Shown piece by piece: positions 16,977 to 25,530 of a DNA stretch of 64,000 nucleotides. The notes under the pieces are model-generated. The model had not been told where the DNA came from, did not search any database, and was given only the letters and a program-made list of their open reading frames with translations. Each line of letters starts with the position of its first letter. Position 1 is the stretch's first letter. A program made the translations under genes and the position numbers. This DNA comes from Microbacterium atlanticum (GTDB taxonomy: Bacteria; Actinomycetota; Actinomycetes; Actinomycetales; Microbacteriaceae), in the NCBI RefSeq assembly GCF_015277815.1, contig NZ_CP063813.1, positions 2,356,001 to 2,420,000 of the forward strand, in the 5' to 3' direction.

Positions 16977-19718
16977 ATGCGTGGAGGCCTCGAGCGATGG
17001 AAGCGAGGTGTCGAATCCCGAGGGGTTCGACAGGCGATCGCCTATGCACTCGAGGGCACCTGCGATGCTCACCTGCAGCACTCCCCCGGCGTTGAGGCGC
17101 TCGAACGGTACAGTGCCGCATCGGATTCGACCGTGTCGCGGTTCATCGTCGAGAACGGTGTCATCACCTCCGACGAGCTCACCGCTGGCGGCCTTCGTGT
17201 CTGGCTCACCGGCCACGACCCGGTCACTGGGGAAGAGCGCGGCCATCAGCGGCTGAACCCCGACGCCGACCTGCTGCTCGACGGGACCCTCAACCACCCG
17301 AAGTCGTACAGCATCGCCGCGCTGCTGCAGCCGGAGCTCGCCGCCGCGTTCGAAGGGCTCCAGGACCGGCTGCGTGACCGCGTCCTGCTCACGTGGCAGA
17401 CGGAGCTCAACGCCCGGCGCGGGCACGGCGGGCTCATCCGCGAGGAGATCACCCGCATCGAGGCCGTCGAGCTACGGCATCGGCGCTCGCGCGCGCTCGA
17501 CCCGCACATCCACCGTCACCTCTGGCTGAACATCAAGGTACTGGGCGCGGATGGCAAGTGGTCCAACCTCGACTCGCGCGTCGCAATGAAACTCCACACC
17601 GTCGTCAATGCTGAGGGTGAGCTCGCCGCCCGAACCGATCCCGCCTGGATCGCTGCGCTCGCCGAGCATGGGTACACGCTCGACGAGACGGGCGAGATCG
17701 CCGAGCTCGCCGGTGCCGTACGACCCGTCTCCCGCCGGTCGGCACAGATCGAGGGCAACCGCGCCCGCCTGATCGCGGAGTGGTCAGCGGCCCACGGAGG
17801 ATCTGCGCCGAGCGTGGAGGTGCTGCAGCAGATCGATCGCCGCGCGTGGGCGGTGTCGCGTCCGAACAAACCGGCCGGACTCGTTGAGGCGTCCTGGGAG
17901 GCCCGCGTCCGCGACGAGATCACAGCAATCGATCCGGGTCTGACCACCCTCCGCGCACCCGTTCCAGTTGCTGTGACAGACCCGGATGCGCTGAACCTGG
18001 ATCTGCTTGCTGCGCAGGCGGTCGTTGACGCGGACGAACGGTCCACCTCATGCGGCGGGAGGTTCAGTAGCTTCGACATCCGCGCGGGAGCCATCCGCGC
18101 ACTCTCGCGCACGGGCGTCGTTGTGGCGCGCGACCGGCTCGACGGCGCGATCGCCGAGATCGCGCAGCGTGCCACGCGTTCCGTCTACCGGCTCGTTGCG
18201 GAGGATCCGCCGGCGCACGTCAAGGCGTTCATGGCGACGGAGACCGTACGCGCCAAGGTGCGTCTCGCCGGCCGCTTGGACGTACTCGCCCGCCCCGGGC
18301 GTTCCCTGCTCCCGGGCGAGTTGCACCGGCTCACGTCGGGCGCGGATCTGTCGGCGCTCGATTCATCGCAAGGCGTTGCCGCGTGCGGCATCGCCGGCAC
18401 GGACGGGCTCGTGACGGTGACCGGACCCGCCGGCGCGGGCAAGACGACGATGCTGCGCGCTGCGTTCGCGGCGCTCACGTCGCAACGGCGACGGATGCTC
18501 GTGGTTGCTCCCACGCGAAAAGCGGCATCGGTGGCGTCGCGCGAGATCGGGGCCGCGGCATCCAGTATTCAAGCCCTTCTCTTGGACCACGGCTACCGAT
18601 GGGCCACCGACGATGCCGGCGCGAAGGTGTGGACCAGGCTTCGAGTGGGAGAAGTCGATTCCAGCACGGACGCCCTGTACGGCGGACCAACCCGGTACGT
18701 GTTGCGCTCTCGCGATCGGATCGTCGTCGACGAAGCCGGCATGGTCGACCTGCAGACGGCGAACGTCCTCGTCGAGCTCGCGATCGAGCAGGGTGTCGGG
18801 CTGGCGTTCGTGGGTGACACGCATCAGGCGTTGCCGGTCGGACATGCGGGTGCGATGGGTTCTGCGATCCGGCACGCGAACGCTGCGGTCGAGCTTGACA
18901 CTGTACACCGGTTCCGCGATCGCGAGTACGCGTCCCTCACGCTGCGGCTGCGGGATGCAGGTGATCGCGAGCGTGCGCTGGTGGTTGCCGGCGAGCTTGC
19001 CGAACACGGTCACGTCGACCGGCTCGAACATCACGACGCGGCGCGTGAGCGGATGGTCGACGCGTACTTCCACTGGCACGCACGCGGCAAGCGGGTGACG
19101 CTGGTATCTGGCACGAATGCTGAGGCGGATGCGATCAACGACGCCATTCAGCAGCGGCGAGTCGATCTGGGCGAGCTCGACGTCCGCGTCGCCGCGTGGG
19201 GAACCGGGCAGCAGCACATCCTCGTCGGCGACACCGTTCAGACCCGTCGCAACGACCGGCTCACGGGAGTCGAGAATCGCGCGCAGTGGATCGTGCGGGG
19301 CATCCGCGACGAATACCTGTCCCTCGTCTCGGTGAGCGACAGCGGCGAGGTGGCGCGTGTCTCCACCGAGTACGCGCGCGAGCACCTGCAGCTCGCCTAC
19401 GCGTCCACCGTGCACGGCGTGCAGGGCGACACCGCCGACGCGTCGGTGGTCGGGCCGGACGTGGATGCTGCAGGTCTCTATGTGGGCCTTACGCGCGGTC
19501 GGCTGAGCAACGTCGCGGTCGTCGTGGCGCGGACGGATGCCGCGGCCCGCGAGTGCCTCGCCGAGTCGATGCAGCGCGGCACTCCGGAGTTGACGATGCA
19601 AGATGCGGTGCGCGCGGCTGAGGCCGAGATGCGGCAGGCAGCGCGGAAGCGGGAGGCGGCCATGGTGACGGGCCCGGTGGTTGGGGCGCCGAGTGCGGGG
19701 CGCGGGATGGGGATTTAA
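16977..19718 (+). CDS. MobF-type relaxase-helicase (TraA/TrwC-like)
   Basis: This 913-residue conjugative relaxase would nick oriT and unwind the transferred strand. The N-terminal relaxase domain (about 1-300) contains the metal-binding histidine triad H177-I-H-R-H181 in DPHIHRHLWLNIKV and the segment GTLNHPKSYSIAALLQ. The C-terminal RecD-like helicase has Walker A GPAGAGKTTMLRAAF (about 483), DEAGMVDLQTANVL, the GDTHQ motif and ASTVHGVQGDTADASVV. The tail ends GRGMGI. The expected N-terminal double tyrosine (YY) of MobF proteins is not obvious; IAYALEG offers a single Tyr near residue 23. It is alone among left- and right-facing cargo genes, with no mating-pair or coupling-protein genes, so mobilization would depend on a helper. 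Confidence 0.88.
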   Translation: MRGGLERWKRGVESRGVRQAIAYALEGTCDAHLQHSPGVEALERYSAASDSTVSRFIVENGVITSDELTAGGLRVWLTGHDPVTGEERGHQRLNPDADLLLDGTLNHPKSYSIAALLQPELAAAFEGLQDRLRDRVLLTWQTELNARRGHGGLIREEITRIEAVELRHRRSRALDPHIHRHLWLNIKVLGADGKWSNLDSRVAMKLHTVVNAEGELAARTDPAWIAALAEHGYTLDETGEIAELAGAVRPVSRRSAQIEGNRARLIAEWSAAHGGSAPSVEVLQQIDRRAWAVSRPNKPAGLVEASWEARVRDEITAIDPGLTTLRAPVPVAVTDPDALNLDLLAAQAVVDADERSTSCGGRFSSFDIRAGAIRALSRTGVVVARDRLDGAIAEIAQRATRSVYRLVAEDPPAHVKAFMATETVRAKVRLAGRLDVLARPGRSLLPGELHRLTSGADLSALDSSQGVAACGIAGTDGLVTVTGPAGAGKTTMLRAAFAALTSQRRRMLVVAPTRKAASVASREIGAAASSIQALLLDHGYRWATDDAGAKVWTRLRVGEVDSSTDALYGGPTRYVLRSRDRIVVDEAGMVDLQTANVLVELAIEQGVGLAFVGDTHQALPVGHAGAMGSAIRHANAAVELDTVHRFRDREYASLTLRLRDAGDRERALVVAGELAEHGHVDRLEHHDAARERMVDAYFHWHARGKRVTLVSGTNAEADAINDAIQQRRVDLGELDVRVAAWGTGQQHILVGDTVQTRRNDRLTGVENRAQWIVRGIRDEYLSLVSVSDSGEVARVSTEYAREHLQLAYASTVHGVQGDTADASVVGPDVDAAGLYVGLTRGRLSNVAVVVARTDAAARECLAESMQRGTPELTMQDAVRAAEAEMRQAARKREAAMVTGPVVGAPSAGRGMGI

Positions 19719-19895
19719 AGGCGCTCGATTACCTGGCACAACGAGAAGATGCTGTTGCGGGTTATTCGGGCGCGATCAGCGCGGGCATCAGCGTCGGTCA
19801 CAGAATTTCCTCGCTCTTGCTTTGAGGGACCGCCCTTTAAGGCACCAAAGGGTCGCGACTAGGGGACGATTCGTTACCGTTTGGCCTGCTCGAGA

Positions 19896-21722
19896 TCACA
19901 AATCCCGCCGCGCCTGACGCGGCGAAGGCGCAACATTCGGAGCTTCGGTGATATCGCGAAGCCCCAGGACCTTCGCCAACGTGTTCCGGATCCGAAACTC
20001 GGCATCCCATTCAAGGGTGACGAGGTCTTCGTACGAACCTGTGGGGTGCAACAGATCGAGAACATCGGCCTCGAACACATAAAACGGGGAGGCGTTGATG
20101 AGCGCAAGAGAACGGAACCTCTCGTACTCGGCCCGGGAACCAAAATGCACGGAGTAGCGCCCGTCGGTGCGCTCGCCATAGGTGACGTCCCATGCGCTCT
20201 CGAACGCCTCGAGTATCCGCGCCGTTTCTTCGGCGAAGAGCGACTTGTCGATCAGGTCGGCGCCCGCGGCCCTTCGCTGCTTGTCGTCAAGGTTGGTCTC
20301 GCTCCAGAGGATGCCGACATTCTGTTCAAACTCGAGGAGCTCGAGAGTGCGCTGATCGAGCAGGGTGAAGTCGGTCGCGAGGTACGTCCTCACGTGTTGG
20401 GCAAGCCAAACGAGCGGTGCGTTGAGAAGGTTCGACCGAAGCGAGCCCGGTCCTTCGGCTGAAATCATCTCGGTGATGCTTTCCAACAACTCGCCACAGT
20501 GATAGTCCTTGAGGAAACGGAAGTAGTGCCGCGATCGGTCGACCAGGCCCAGCCACATTGAAGTTCGGGTGAGAGGGAACGCGGTGAGAATCGTCTCGAG
20601 CTCACGTTCGAGCTTCTGTTTGTCCGTGGAGAGCACGAGGCTGCGGTCGTGATCGTCCCATGAGCCGTGGCTTTCGTACTCGAACTTCGCTTTGCACCGC
20701 GTGTAGATCGCGGCTTGCACGCATGTATTGAAGAGATCGGGGCTGGCTCGGTACGCGATTTCACAGTGGTAGTTCGGGTTGAGGCGAGCGAGCTCCTCCG
20801 GCGCTGCCCTCTCGAAGAGGTACTTCACCGAGAGAATGTCCCGCGCTGCACGTTCGCGAATGAGGTCACGTTGACTCGGATCGATCAGAATCGACGCGTC
20901 GGCGGGCCGCAAGTCGTCGGCGATGTCGCCGATCATCGATTCGACATTCCGTTCGATCGTCCGGAGGGCGTCGCGCGCTGCCTCGATTCGGATTCGGTCG
21001 GACTCTTCCTGCAGGAGCATCCGGTCCACGACCAGATCCACATCGGAAAGAAATGGGTAAAGGTCGGCCACTCTGGGATGGTGGCTGCCCCTTGCGTTCC
21101 GTTTGGTAAACATCTCTGTCGCGATGAGGCCGAGAGCGAAGACGTCAGCCGGCTGACCGATGCCGATGGATCCCTTCTGGGCCATCTGTTCGGGCGCGAC
21201 GTAGTTTCGGTTGGCGAGAAGCTCACCATGCTCAGTCAGCGTCGAGTCCTTGAAGTGGGCAATCCCAAAGTCGGCGATGACGAGTGTGTGGGTATCCGGG
21301 TCGACGAGGATGTTCTCGGGTTTAAGGTCTCGGTGGACAACGCCATCGCCGTGCACGTGTGCGAGGCCTTCGCAGAGCTGAAGCACGTAGTCGAGCAGTA
21401 CCTTGTGATCTGACTCGGTGTCGATCACGTTTCGCAACGTCATTGGATACAAGCGCATCACGTAGGAGAACGCTGCGTCGTCCTCTATAGAAGCGAGCAC
21501 CTTCACGACGTTCGGATGTGTCGCCGTCGCGCAATAGGCGATCTCATTCCGGAAGCGTTCGTTGCGAGAGCGCTTCTTGGTCTTCGGAATGCGCTTGAGT
21601 GCGAGGTCTTCCTCACCGTCCCGAGCCCTGACCTTCCAAACCTCGCCTGCACCGCCACCCCCGAGGCTGACCTTCAGCTCGTAGGTGACCTGTTCGATGC
21701 GAACGACGTTGCCCTTCTTCAT
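19896..21722 (-). CDS. Serine/threonine protein kinase with long C-terminal domain
   Basis: This 608-residue protein opens with a Hanks-type kinase domain (about 8-300). The glycine loop is SLGGGGAGEVWKV, the Lys is in LALKRIPKT, the catalytic loop is VVHRDLKPENIL (about 128), and the metal motif DFG is in VIADFGIAHF. It continues with NYVAPEQMAQKG and DVFALGLIATEMF. The remaining 300 residues are a soluble region of unknown fold without PASTA repeats or a transmembrane helix, unlike house-keeping PknB. I start at ATG 21722 just before the kinase fold; a GTG at 21836 is possible. Lone soluble kinases in defence islands can act as abortive-infection triggers. That role is inferred. Confidence 0.88.
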   Translation of the reverse strand: MKKGNVVRIEQVTYELKVSLGGGGAGEVWKVRARDGEEDLALKRIPKTKKRSRNERFRNEIAYCATATHPNVVKVLASIEDDAAFSYVMRLYPMTLRNVIDTESDHKVLLDYVLQLCEGLAHVHGDGVVHRDLKPENILVDPDTHTLVIADFGIAHFKDSTLTEHGELLANRNYVAPEQMAQKGSIGIGQPADVFALGLIATEMFTKRNARGSHHPRVADLYPFLSDVDLVVDRMLLQEESDRIRIEAARDALRTIERNVESMIGDIADDLRPADASILIDPSQRDLIRERAARDILSVKYLFERAAPEELARLNPNYHCEIAYRASPDLFNTCVQAAIYTRCKAKFEYESHGSWDDHDRSLVLSTDKQKLERELETILTAFPLTRTSMWLGLVDRSRHYFRFLKDYHCGELLESITEMISAEGPGSLRSNLLNAPLVWLAQHVRTYLATDFTLLDQRTLELLEFEQNVGILWSETNLDDKQRRAAGADLIDKSLFAEETARILEAFESAWDVTYGERTDGRYSVHFGSRAEYERFRSLALINASPFYVFEADVLDLLHPTGSYEDLVTLEWDAEFRIRNTLAKVLGLRDITEAPNVAPSPRQARRDL

Positions 21723-21892
21723 GGCCACAAGGTAGTGCCTGTTGGAGTCGAACCCGTGCGTCTTTCCGTCCGTAAGCCCGATGTCGCATCCCCGCGCGTG
21801 GTCTGAAACCGGCCTGAGCGCGCAACGGCGTCCCACACGGTAGCCGCGTGGCGCACTCGCGTGTTGCTACCTGGCGCCACCGACCCTTCGCG

Positions 21893-23674
21893 TTACTCCG
21901 CCGTGCCGTCGAGGTCGCGTTCCGAGAGAGCGCCAGCGTCCGGCGACGGCTCCGAGTCATCGCGCTCAACGCCTTTTAGGAAGAAGGCCCGGATGTCGAG
22001 TTCCTCGAACACGTCCTCGGTGCCCATTCGCAATTCGTGGGCGAGGAGTAGCTCGTCTCCCGGGAGTAACTCGATTGCCTTGCTGATCTGTACGCGACTC
22101 GCGCTTCGATCTCCCCGTTTCCAGGCCCGTTGCGCCAGATCGAATCGCAGAGCTGCGTCGAGGCGGGCAGGGAGCTCAAGGAGGTATTTGGGCTGTTGGC
22201 GCATTGACGATTCACGTTCATCGGCGAGAGCCATGAGCTCCGCGTCGGTCCAATCGAATGTGAATCCAAACGCCCACAAGGCGTATGAATACATCGATGG
22301 CGCGCGCAGCAGGTCCATGTTTGGCTTGAGATAGTGATCCGCTTGCGGTCGCCTCAGGTCCTCGGCGACCCTGGCATGCCACAGTGCATAAGCGGCGACC
22401 AACGGCACGCGATTTTGTTTTGCCTCGCCTGGAAGTAGCTTCTCGATCTGCTCGAGGGGTTTGCGCGCGTCGATGACGCCCTCAGACTCGCCGCTAAGAA
22501 CGGCACGAAACGACTCGACAAGGGCGGAGAAGATTCTCGGGGCGTCCTTGGCGTTGAAGCTGTCCCACCCAGGCAGCCAAATCTCTGGAGACAACGGTAC
22601 CCACATAATCCCAGGAATTGCCTGCCTATATCTGCGCTGGAAATCGGTATCCACGCCGGTGGGAGCTCGCTTGATGTACTGCCGGATCACGTGCTGACAG
22701 ACCCGGTGTAGTCCCTCCAAACTCAGAACGGTCTTTCCATCGTGCCGGACAGTATCGTCCTGTCGGGCTAGCTCGCGCAGCTCCGGAGCAAGATCGCGAA
22801 GTTCGTGAACGGTTTTAGACCTCACCTGATACGCGAAGTCTAGAGCCTTGGGCAAGTCGACCGCCCGGATAGGGCTTATGGAGTTCGCCGCACCGCTCCG
22901 GTAATACTCAGCCGGAAGATGTTCGAGCACGAACCCCTGGAATTTACGACGTAAGGAGAGCATGTCGACCTTCAACACTGCATCTCTTATGAGCGCGGTT
23001 TCGCCCTCTTCAAGCCCCGCACACGCAGCGTCGATAATTTTCCGTTTGGGAGAGTCGTACTGTTCCCACGTAGCCGTAGGAACAACCGAGTCCTTCGCAA
23101 GCGATTCAATTGCGGCGACAAACAGCGTGTACGAGAGCGAGACGTCACTGTCGGCGAAGGTGACGGCGTCGGCGACCCGGCGGATAGCACGCATCGCGGC
23201 CTCGAAGTGCGGCCGCTCGAGCGCGATCAACTCGCTGCAGAATTCACGGAGGTCGGTGATCTCCTCATCGGAGAGATATCGCGCCGGTTCCAGGACATGC
23301 TTGAGAAGCTTCGCTCGCCGCCTTCGCCCCTTTCCGCCGCCCGAGACTACGCGCTGTGCCAGGTCGACATCAGGGAGGACGACGATGTCGAGGCCGAAGG
23401 CAACCACATCGGCGAAGTCATCGATTAGTTCGTCGCCACTAGTCGCGATGTGAGGAGACTGCGAACCATCGGGGTCAGTCCTTTCCAGTCGATCGACGCA
23501 CTCGACTACGACCGGTTGAACGTCGCCGTACCCATTGGTGAACCGTAGGACGCCGATCGGCAGTTCTACGTCCTCCGCCCGGCCGCGCAGGCCGTTGGTG
23601 TACACGACTCGGCGGTGCACCGTTTCATAAAGGTCATCCGTGTCGAAGTAGATCCCGCTAGCAATCTGGAGCAC
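21893..23674 (-). CDS. Large HEPN-motif protein (Apea-like)
   Basis: This 593-residue soluble protein has an N-terminal half with SLSYTLFVAAIESLAKDS, characteristic of HEPN families related to ApeA/Swt1 (a helix containing ...F...AIE.L). Further on comes R285-S-K-T-V-H290 in FAYQVRSKTVHELRDL, the R-x4-H HEPN catalytic pattern. The C-terminal 200 residues are helical and end in an acidic tail. Its ATG lies at 23674 with no neighbour overlapping. It sits 170 bp upstream of the kinase in the same direction, so the two may be cotranscribed. Inferred role: an RNA-cleaving or inactive HEPN protein in phage defence. Confidence 0.72.
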   Translation of the reverse strand: MLQIASGIYFDTDDLYETVHRRVVYTNGLRGRAEDVELPIGVLRFTNGYGDVQPVVVECVDRLERTDPDGSQSPHIATSGDELIDDFADVVAFGLDIVVLPDVDLAQRVVSGGGKGRRRRAKLLKHVLEPARYLSDEEITDLREFCSELIALERPHFEAAMRAIRRVADAVTFADSDVSLSYTLFVAAIESLAKDSVVPTATWEQYDSPKRKIIDAACAGLEEGETALIRDAVLKVDMLSLRRKFQGFVLEHLPAEYYRSGAANSISPIRAVDLPKALDFAYQVRSKTVHELRDLAPELRELARQDDTVRHDGKTVLSLEGLHRVCQHVIRQYIKRAPTGVDTDFQRRYRQAIPGIMWVPLSPEIWLPGWDSFNAKDAPRIFSALVESFRAVLSGESEGVIDARKPLEQIEKLLPGEAKQNRVPLVAAYALWHARVAEDLRRPQADHYLKPNMDLLRAPSMYSYALWAFGFTFDWTDAELMALADERESSMRQQPKYLLELPARLDAALRFDLAQRAWKRGDRSASRVQISKAIELLPGDELLLAHELRMGTEDVFEELDIRAFFLKGVERDDSEPSPDAGALSERDLDGTAE

Positions 23675-23995
23675 ACCTCAATTCTCTGACGCACGGAGGC
23701 AATTGCGCCCTCTTTCAGGGTGCGTGACCGTGGCAGAGCGCGATGCATCTCCACGTTCTAGCCCGTCCGCAACCGTCGGTAGCCGCCCGCCAACTTCTGT
23801 CACGCCCGTGCTCGTGAAGTGAACCGTCCCATCCACCACCGCTCTCCGGCCGGCGACGCTGATCGCGCGAATGCCGGATCATGGACCTACAAGGGCCAAG
23901 ACAAGGATGGCGCTTCGCGCTCGTGACCCGGAACTGCCCGAGTTGCTGACGCGATAGCGTCCTTCGGACGGCCTCGCGGGGGCGCCACGCGCAGT
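23675..23995. other. Intergenic region, no gene seen
   Basis: These 321 bases between two left-facing genes contain only short frames without ribosome sites. The right part (about 23860-23965) has an open + frame ending DPELPELLTR, which might be the tail of a lost gene, but it is too short to assign. Confidence 0.3.
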
Positions 23996-25111
23996 TCAGC
24001 CGATCCCTTGGTGCTGCCCATCACGGATGCGCCGCACGGCAGCGTCCCAATCATCGATGAGAGTCACCGTCTCAGCTAGGCGAGCGACGCCCTGCGCGAT
24101 CGTCTTCGCAGGGGCACGCAACATGGAACTCATCGCTCCGAGGTCCTGCAACGAGGCGCTAAAGCCGCCGAAGCCCTCGAATGCTTGCCGAGCAGTGATT
24201 GCAAGATCGGAGATAACCTCCAGGAACTTGGTCGTTCCCTCGTTCCGCAGGAGAGTCGGGTTGGTAGCGACGATACGCAGCAGAGGAGAAACGTGTGAGT
24301 CGAGGGCGCTCAGATCGCGTTCGTAAGCAAGGGTAACTCGGTCGAACTCCGATGCGTGACCCTTCAGCATGTCCGCGAACTCTCTAATCTTGGCCAGCCG
24401 CGTTGCATTGCTTGCCGTCGAGGGGATGGCTCTCAGCCCTGAGCTCGCCAGCGACGTGTCCTCGTTCATCGCGGACATCACCTCGCTAACACGTTGCAAG
24501 GTTGCCGTGACGGTCCCGAAGGAGTCGTCAAGACTCATCACTATCTCGAAAAAGCCGGCCTGCGTTTCGGGCGCTTCATCTTCCGAGGGGTCGGGCTCGC
24601 CCAGCACGACCGTTACATCGCCGGAATCGGCGCTCTGCAAAGCCTCCCAGACGCGGGTCGCTGCGACCATATCGATCTGGCCGTTGAGTCCCGTCTCGAT
24701 GGCCTTGACCAGGCGCTTGCGCGCTTCCACCAGGCCCAACTGAGATCGTTCGATCAGAATAGTCCGCACGGCCTTAACGTCGAACGGCAGCGGTGTCGCG
24801 CTGTCCGCTACCTGGATCGTCAGGCGCTTCAGCGAGTGCCGGAGCCCGAGTTCATACATGACATTGGCGTTGGCTCCTGTCAGATCGGCGATGACAAGAT
24901 CGGCCTCAAACAAATGCCGAAAAATCTGCTCGTTTATGTCGCCGGAGATCGAAATCTGGTCCGCGCGAACGGCCTCGATGCCAAGGAACTCGCATGCCGC
25001 CCTGATGACGCGCTCATAGATCTCAAGGGAAGACTCCCATGACAGACGTGCCGCGGACTCCGGGGGCGCGAACTCGTTGCCGATCGGCCCGATCACGAAG
25101 CAAGTAGTCAT
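23996..25111 (-). CDS. Nucleoside deoxyribosyltransferase/TIR-like N-terminal protein
   Basis: This 371-residue protein begins MTTCFVIGPIGNEFA and continues to EADLVIADLTGANANVMYELGLRH. This is the signature of the nucleoside 2-deoxyribosyltransferase-like branch of the TIR/NDT superfamily, whose members bind or cleave nucleotides or NAD+. The remaining 200 residues are helical and acidic (LQRVSEVMSAMNEDTSLA and AITARQAFEGFGGFSASLQD), which could be an oligomerization or effector-control part. Its ATG overlaps the stop of the small helical gene upstream by 4 bp. Such proteins in defence loci are usually sensors or NAD-depleting effectors. The catalytic Glu cannot be assigned confidently here. 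Confidence 0.75.
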   Translation of the reverse strand: MTTCFVIGPIGNEFAPPESAARLSWESSLEIYERVIRAACEFLGIEAVRADQISISGDINEQIFRHLFEADLVIADLTGANANVMYELGLRHSLKRLTIQVADSATPLPFDVKAVRTILIERSQLGLVEARKRLVKAIETGLNGQIDMVAATRVWEALQSADSGDVTVVLGEPDPSEDEAPETQAGFFEIVMSLDDSFGTVTATLQRVSEVMSAMNEDTSLASSGLRAIPSTASNATRLAKIREFADMLKGHASEFDRVTLAYERDLSALDSHVSPLLRIVATNPTLLRNEGTTKFLEVISDLAITARQAFEGFGGFSASLQDLGAMSSMLRAPAKTIAQGVARLAETVTLIDDWDAAVRRIRDGQHQGIG

Positions 25112-25506
25112 TCAGATACCTTTCGTTCACAGAATTCTTTCGCGAGCTCGAGTGCCCGCCGCGCGTCGCTCAGGGCAGAACGAGCATCGCCCAGTGTGCA
25201 GCTCGTTCTCGCCGTATACTGCGCTTTCGCCTTGAGACGCAAGAGTCGGCTGAGCGCGGCAGCGATCCGGTCTTGCTGGATCCGTCGTAGAGCCGCAGGT
25301 GCGGTTTCGTGCCCCGCTCGAGCGCCGCGCCCGATACCGTGTGCCATGAGCGTCGCGTCCGACGCGGCAATTCCTGCCTGCGCGCAGAGGCTGACAACGG
25401 AGTTCACGAAGTTCTCATCGCCCTCCCCGATCGTCGCCATTGCTAGGAATTCCTGGCCACGGGAAAGACGGGCGAACACCTCAGCGCGGCTTTCAGCACT
25501 CAACAT
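25108..25506 (-). CDS. Small all-helical protein, HEPN-like without catalytic motif
   Basis: This 132-residue protein reads MLSAESRAEVFARLSRGQEF, then CAQAGIAASDATLMAHGIG and ALSRLLRLKAKAQYTARTS. It ends in a helix of AL..A/ELAKEF type. The pattern (QAGIAASDA, then LL.LK..AQY) resembles helical HEPN-like actinobacterial proteins of the SAV_6107 sort, but I see no R-x4-6-H motif. It overlaps the downstream NDT/TIR-like gene by 4 bp, so they form a two-gene unit. I infer a regulator or partner, for example a toxin neutralizer. Confidence 0.65.
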   Translation of the reverse strand: MLSAESRAEVFARLSRGQEFLAMATIGEGDENFVNSVVSLCAQAGIAASDATLMAHGIGRGARAGHETAPAALRRIQQDRIAAALSRLLRLKAKAQYTARTSCTLGDARSALSDARRALELAKEFCERKVSE

Positions 25507-25530
25507 CTGTGAGTCGTCCTGCGCGCGAAG

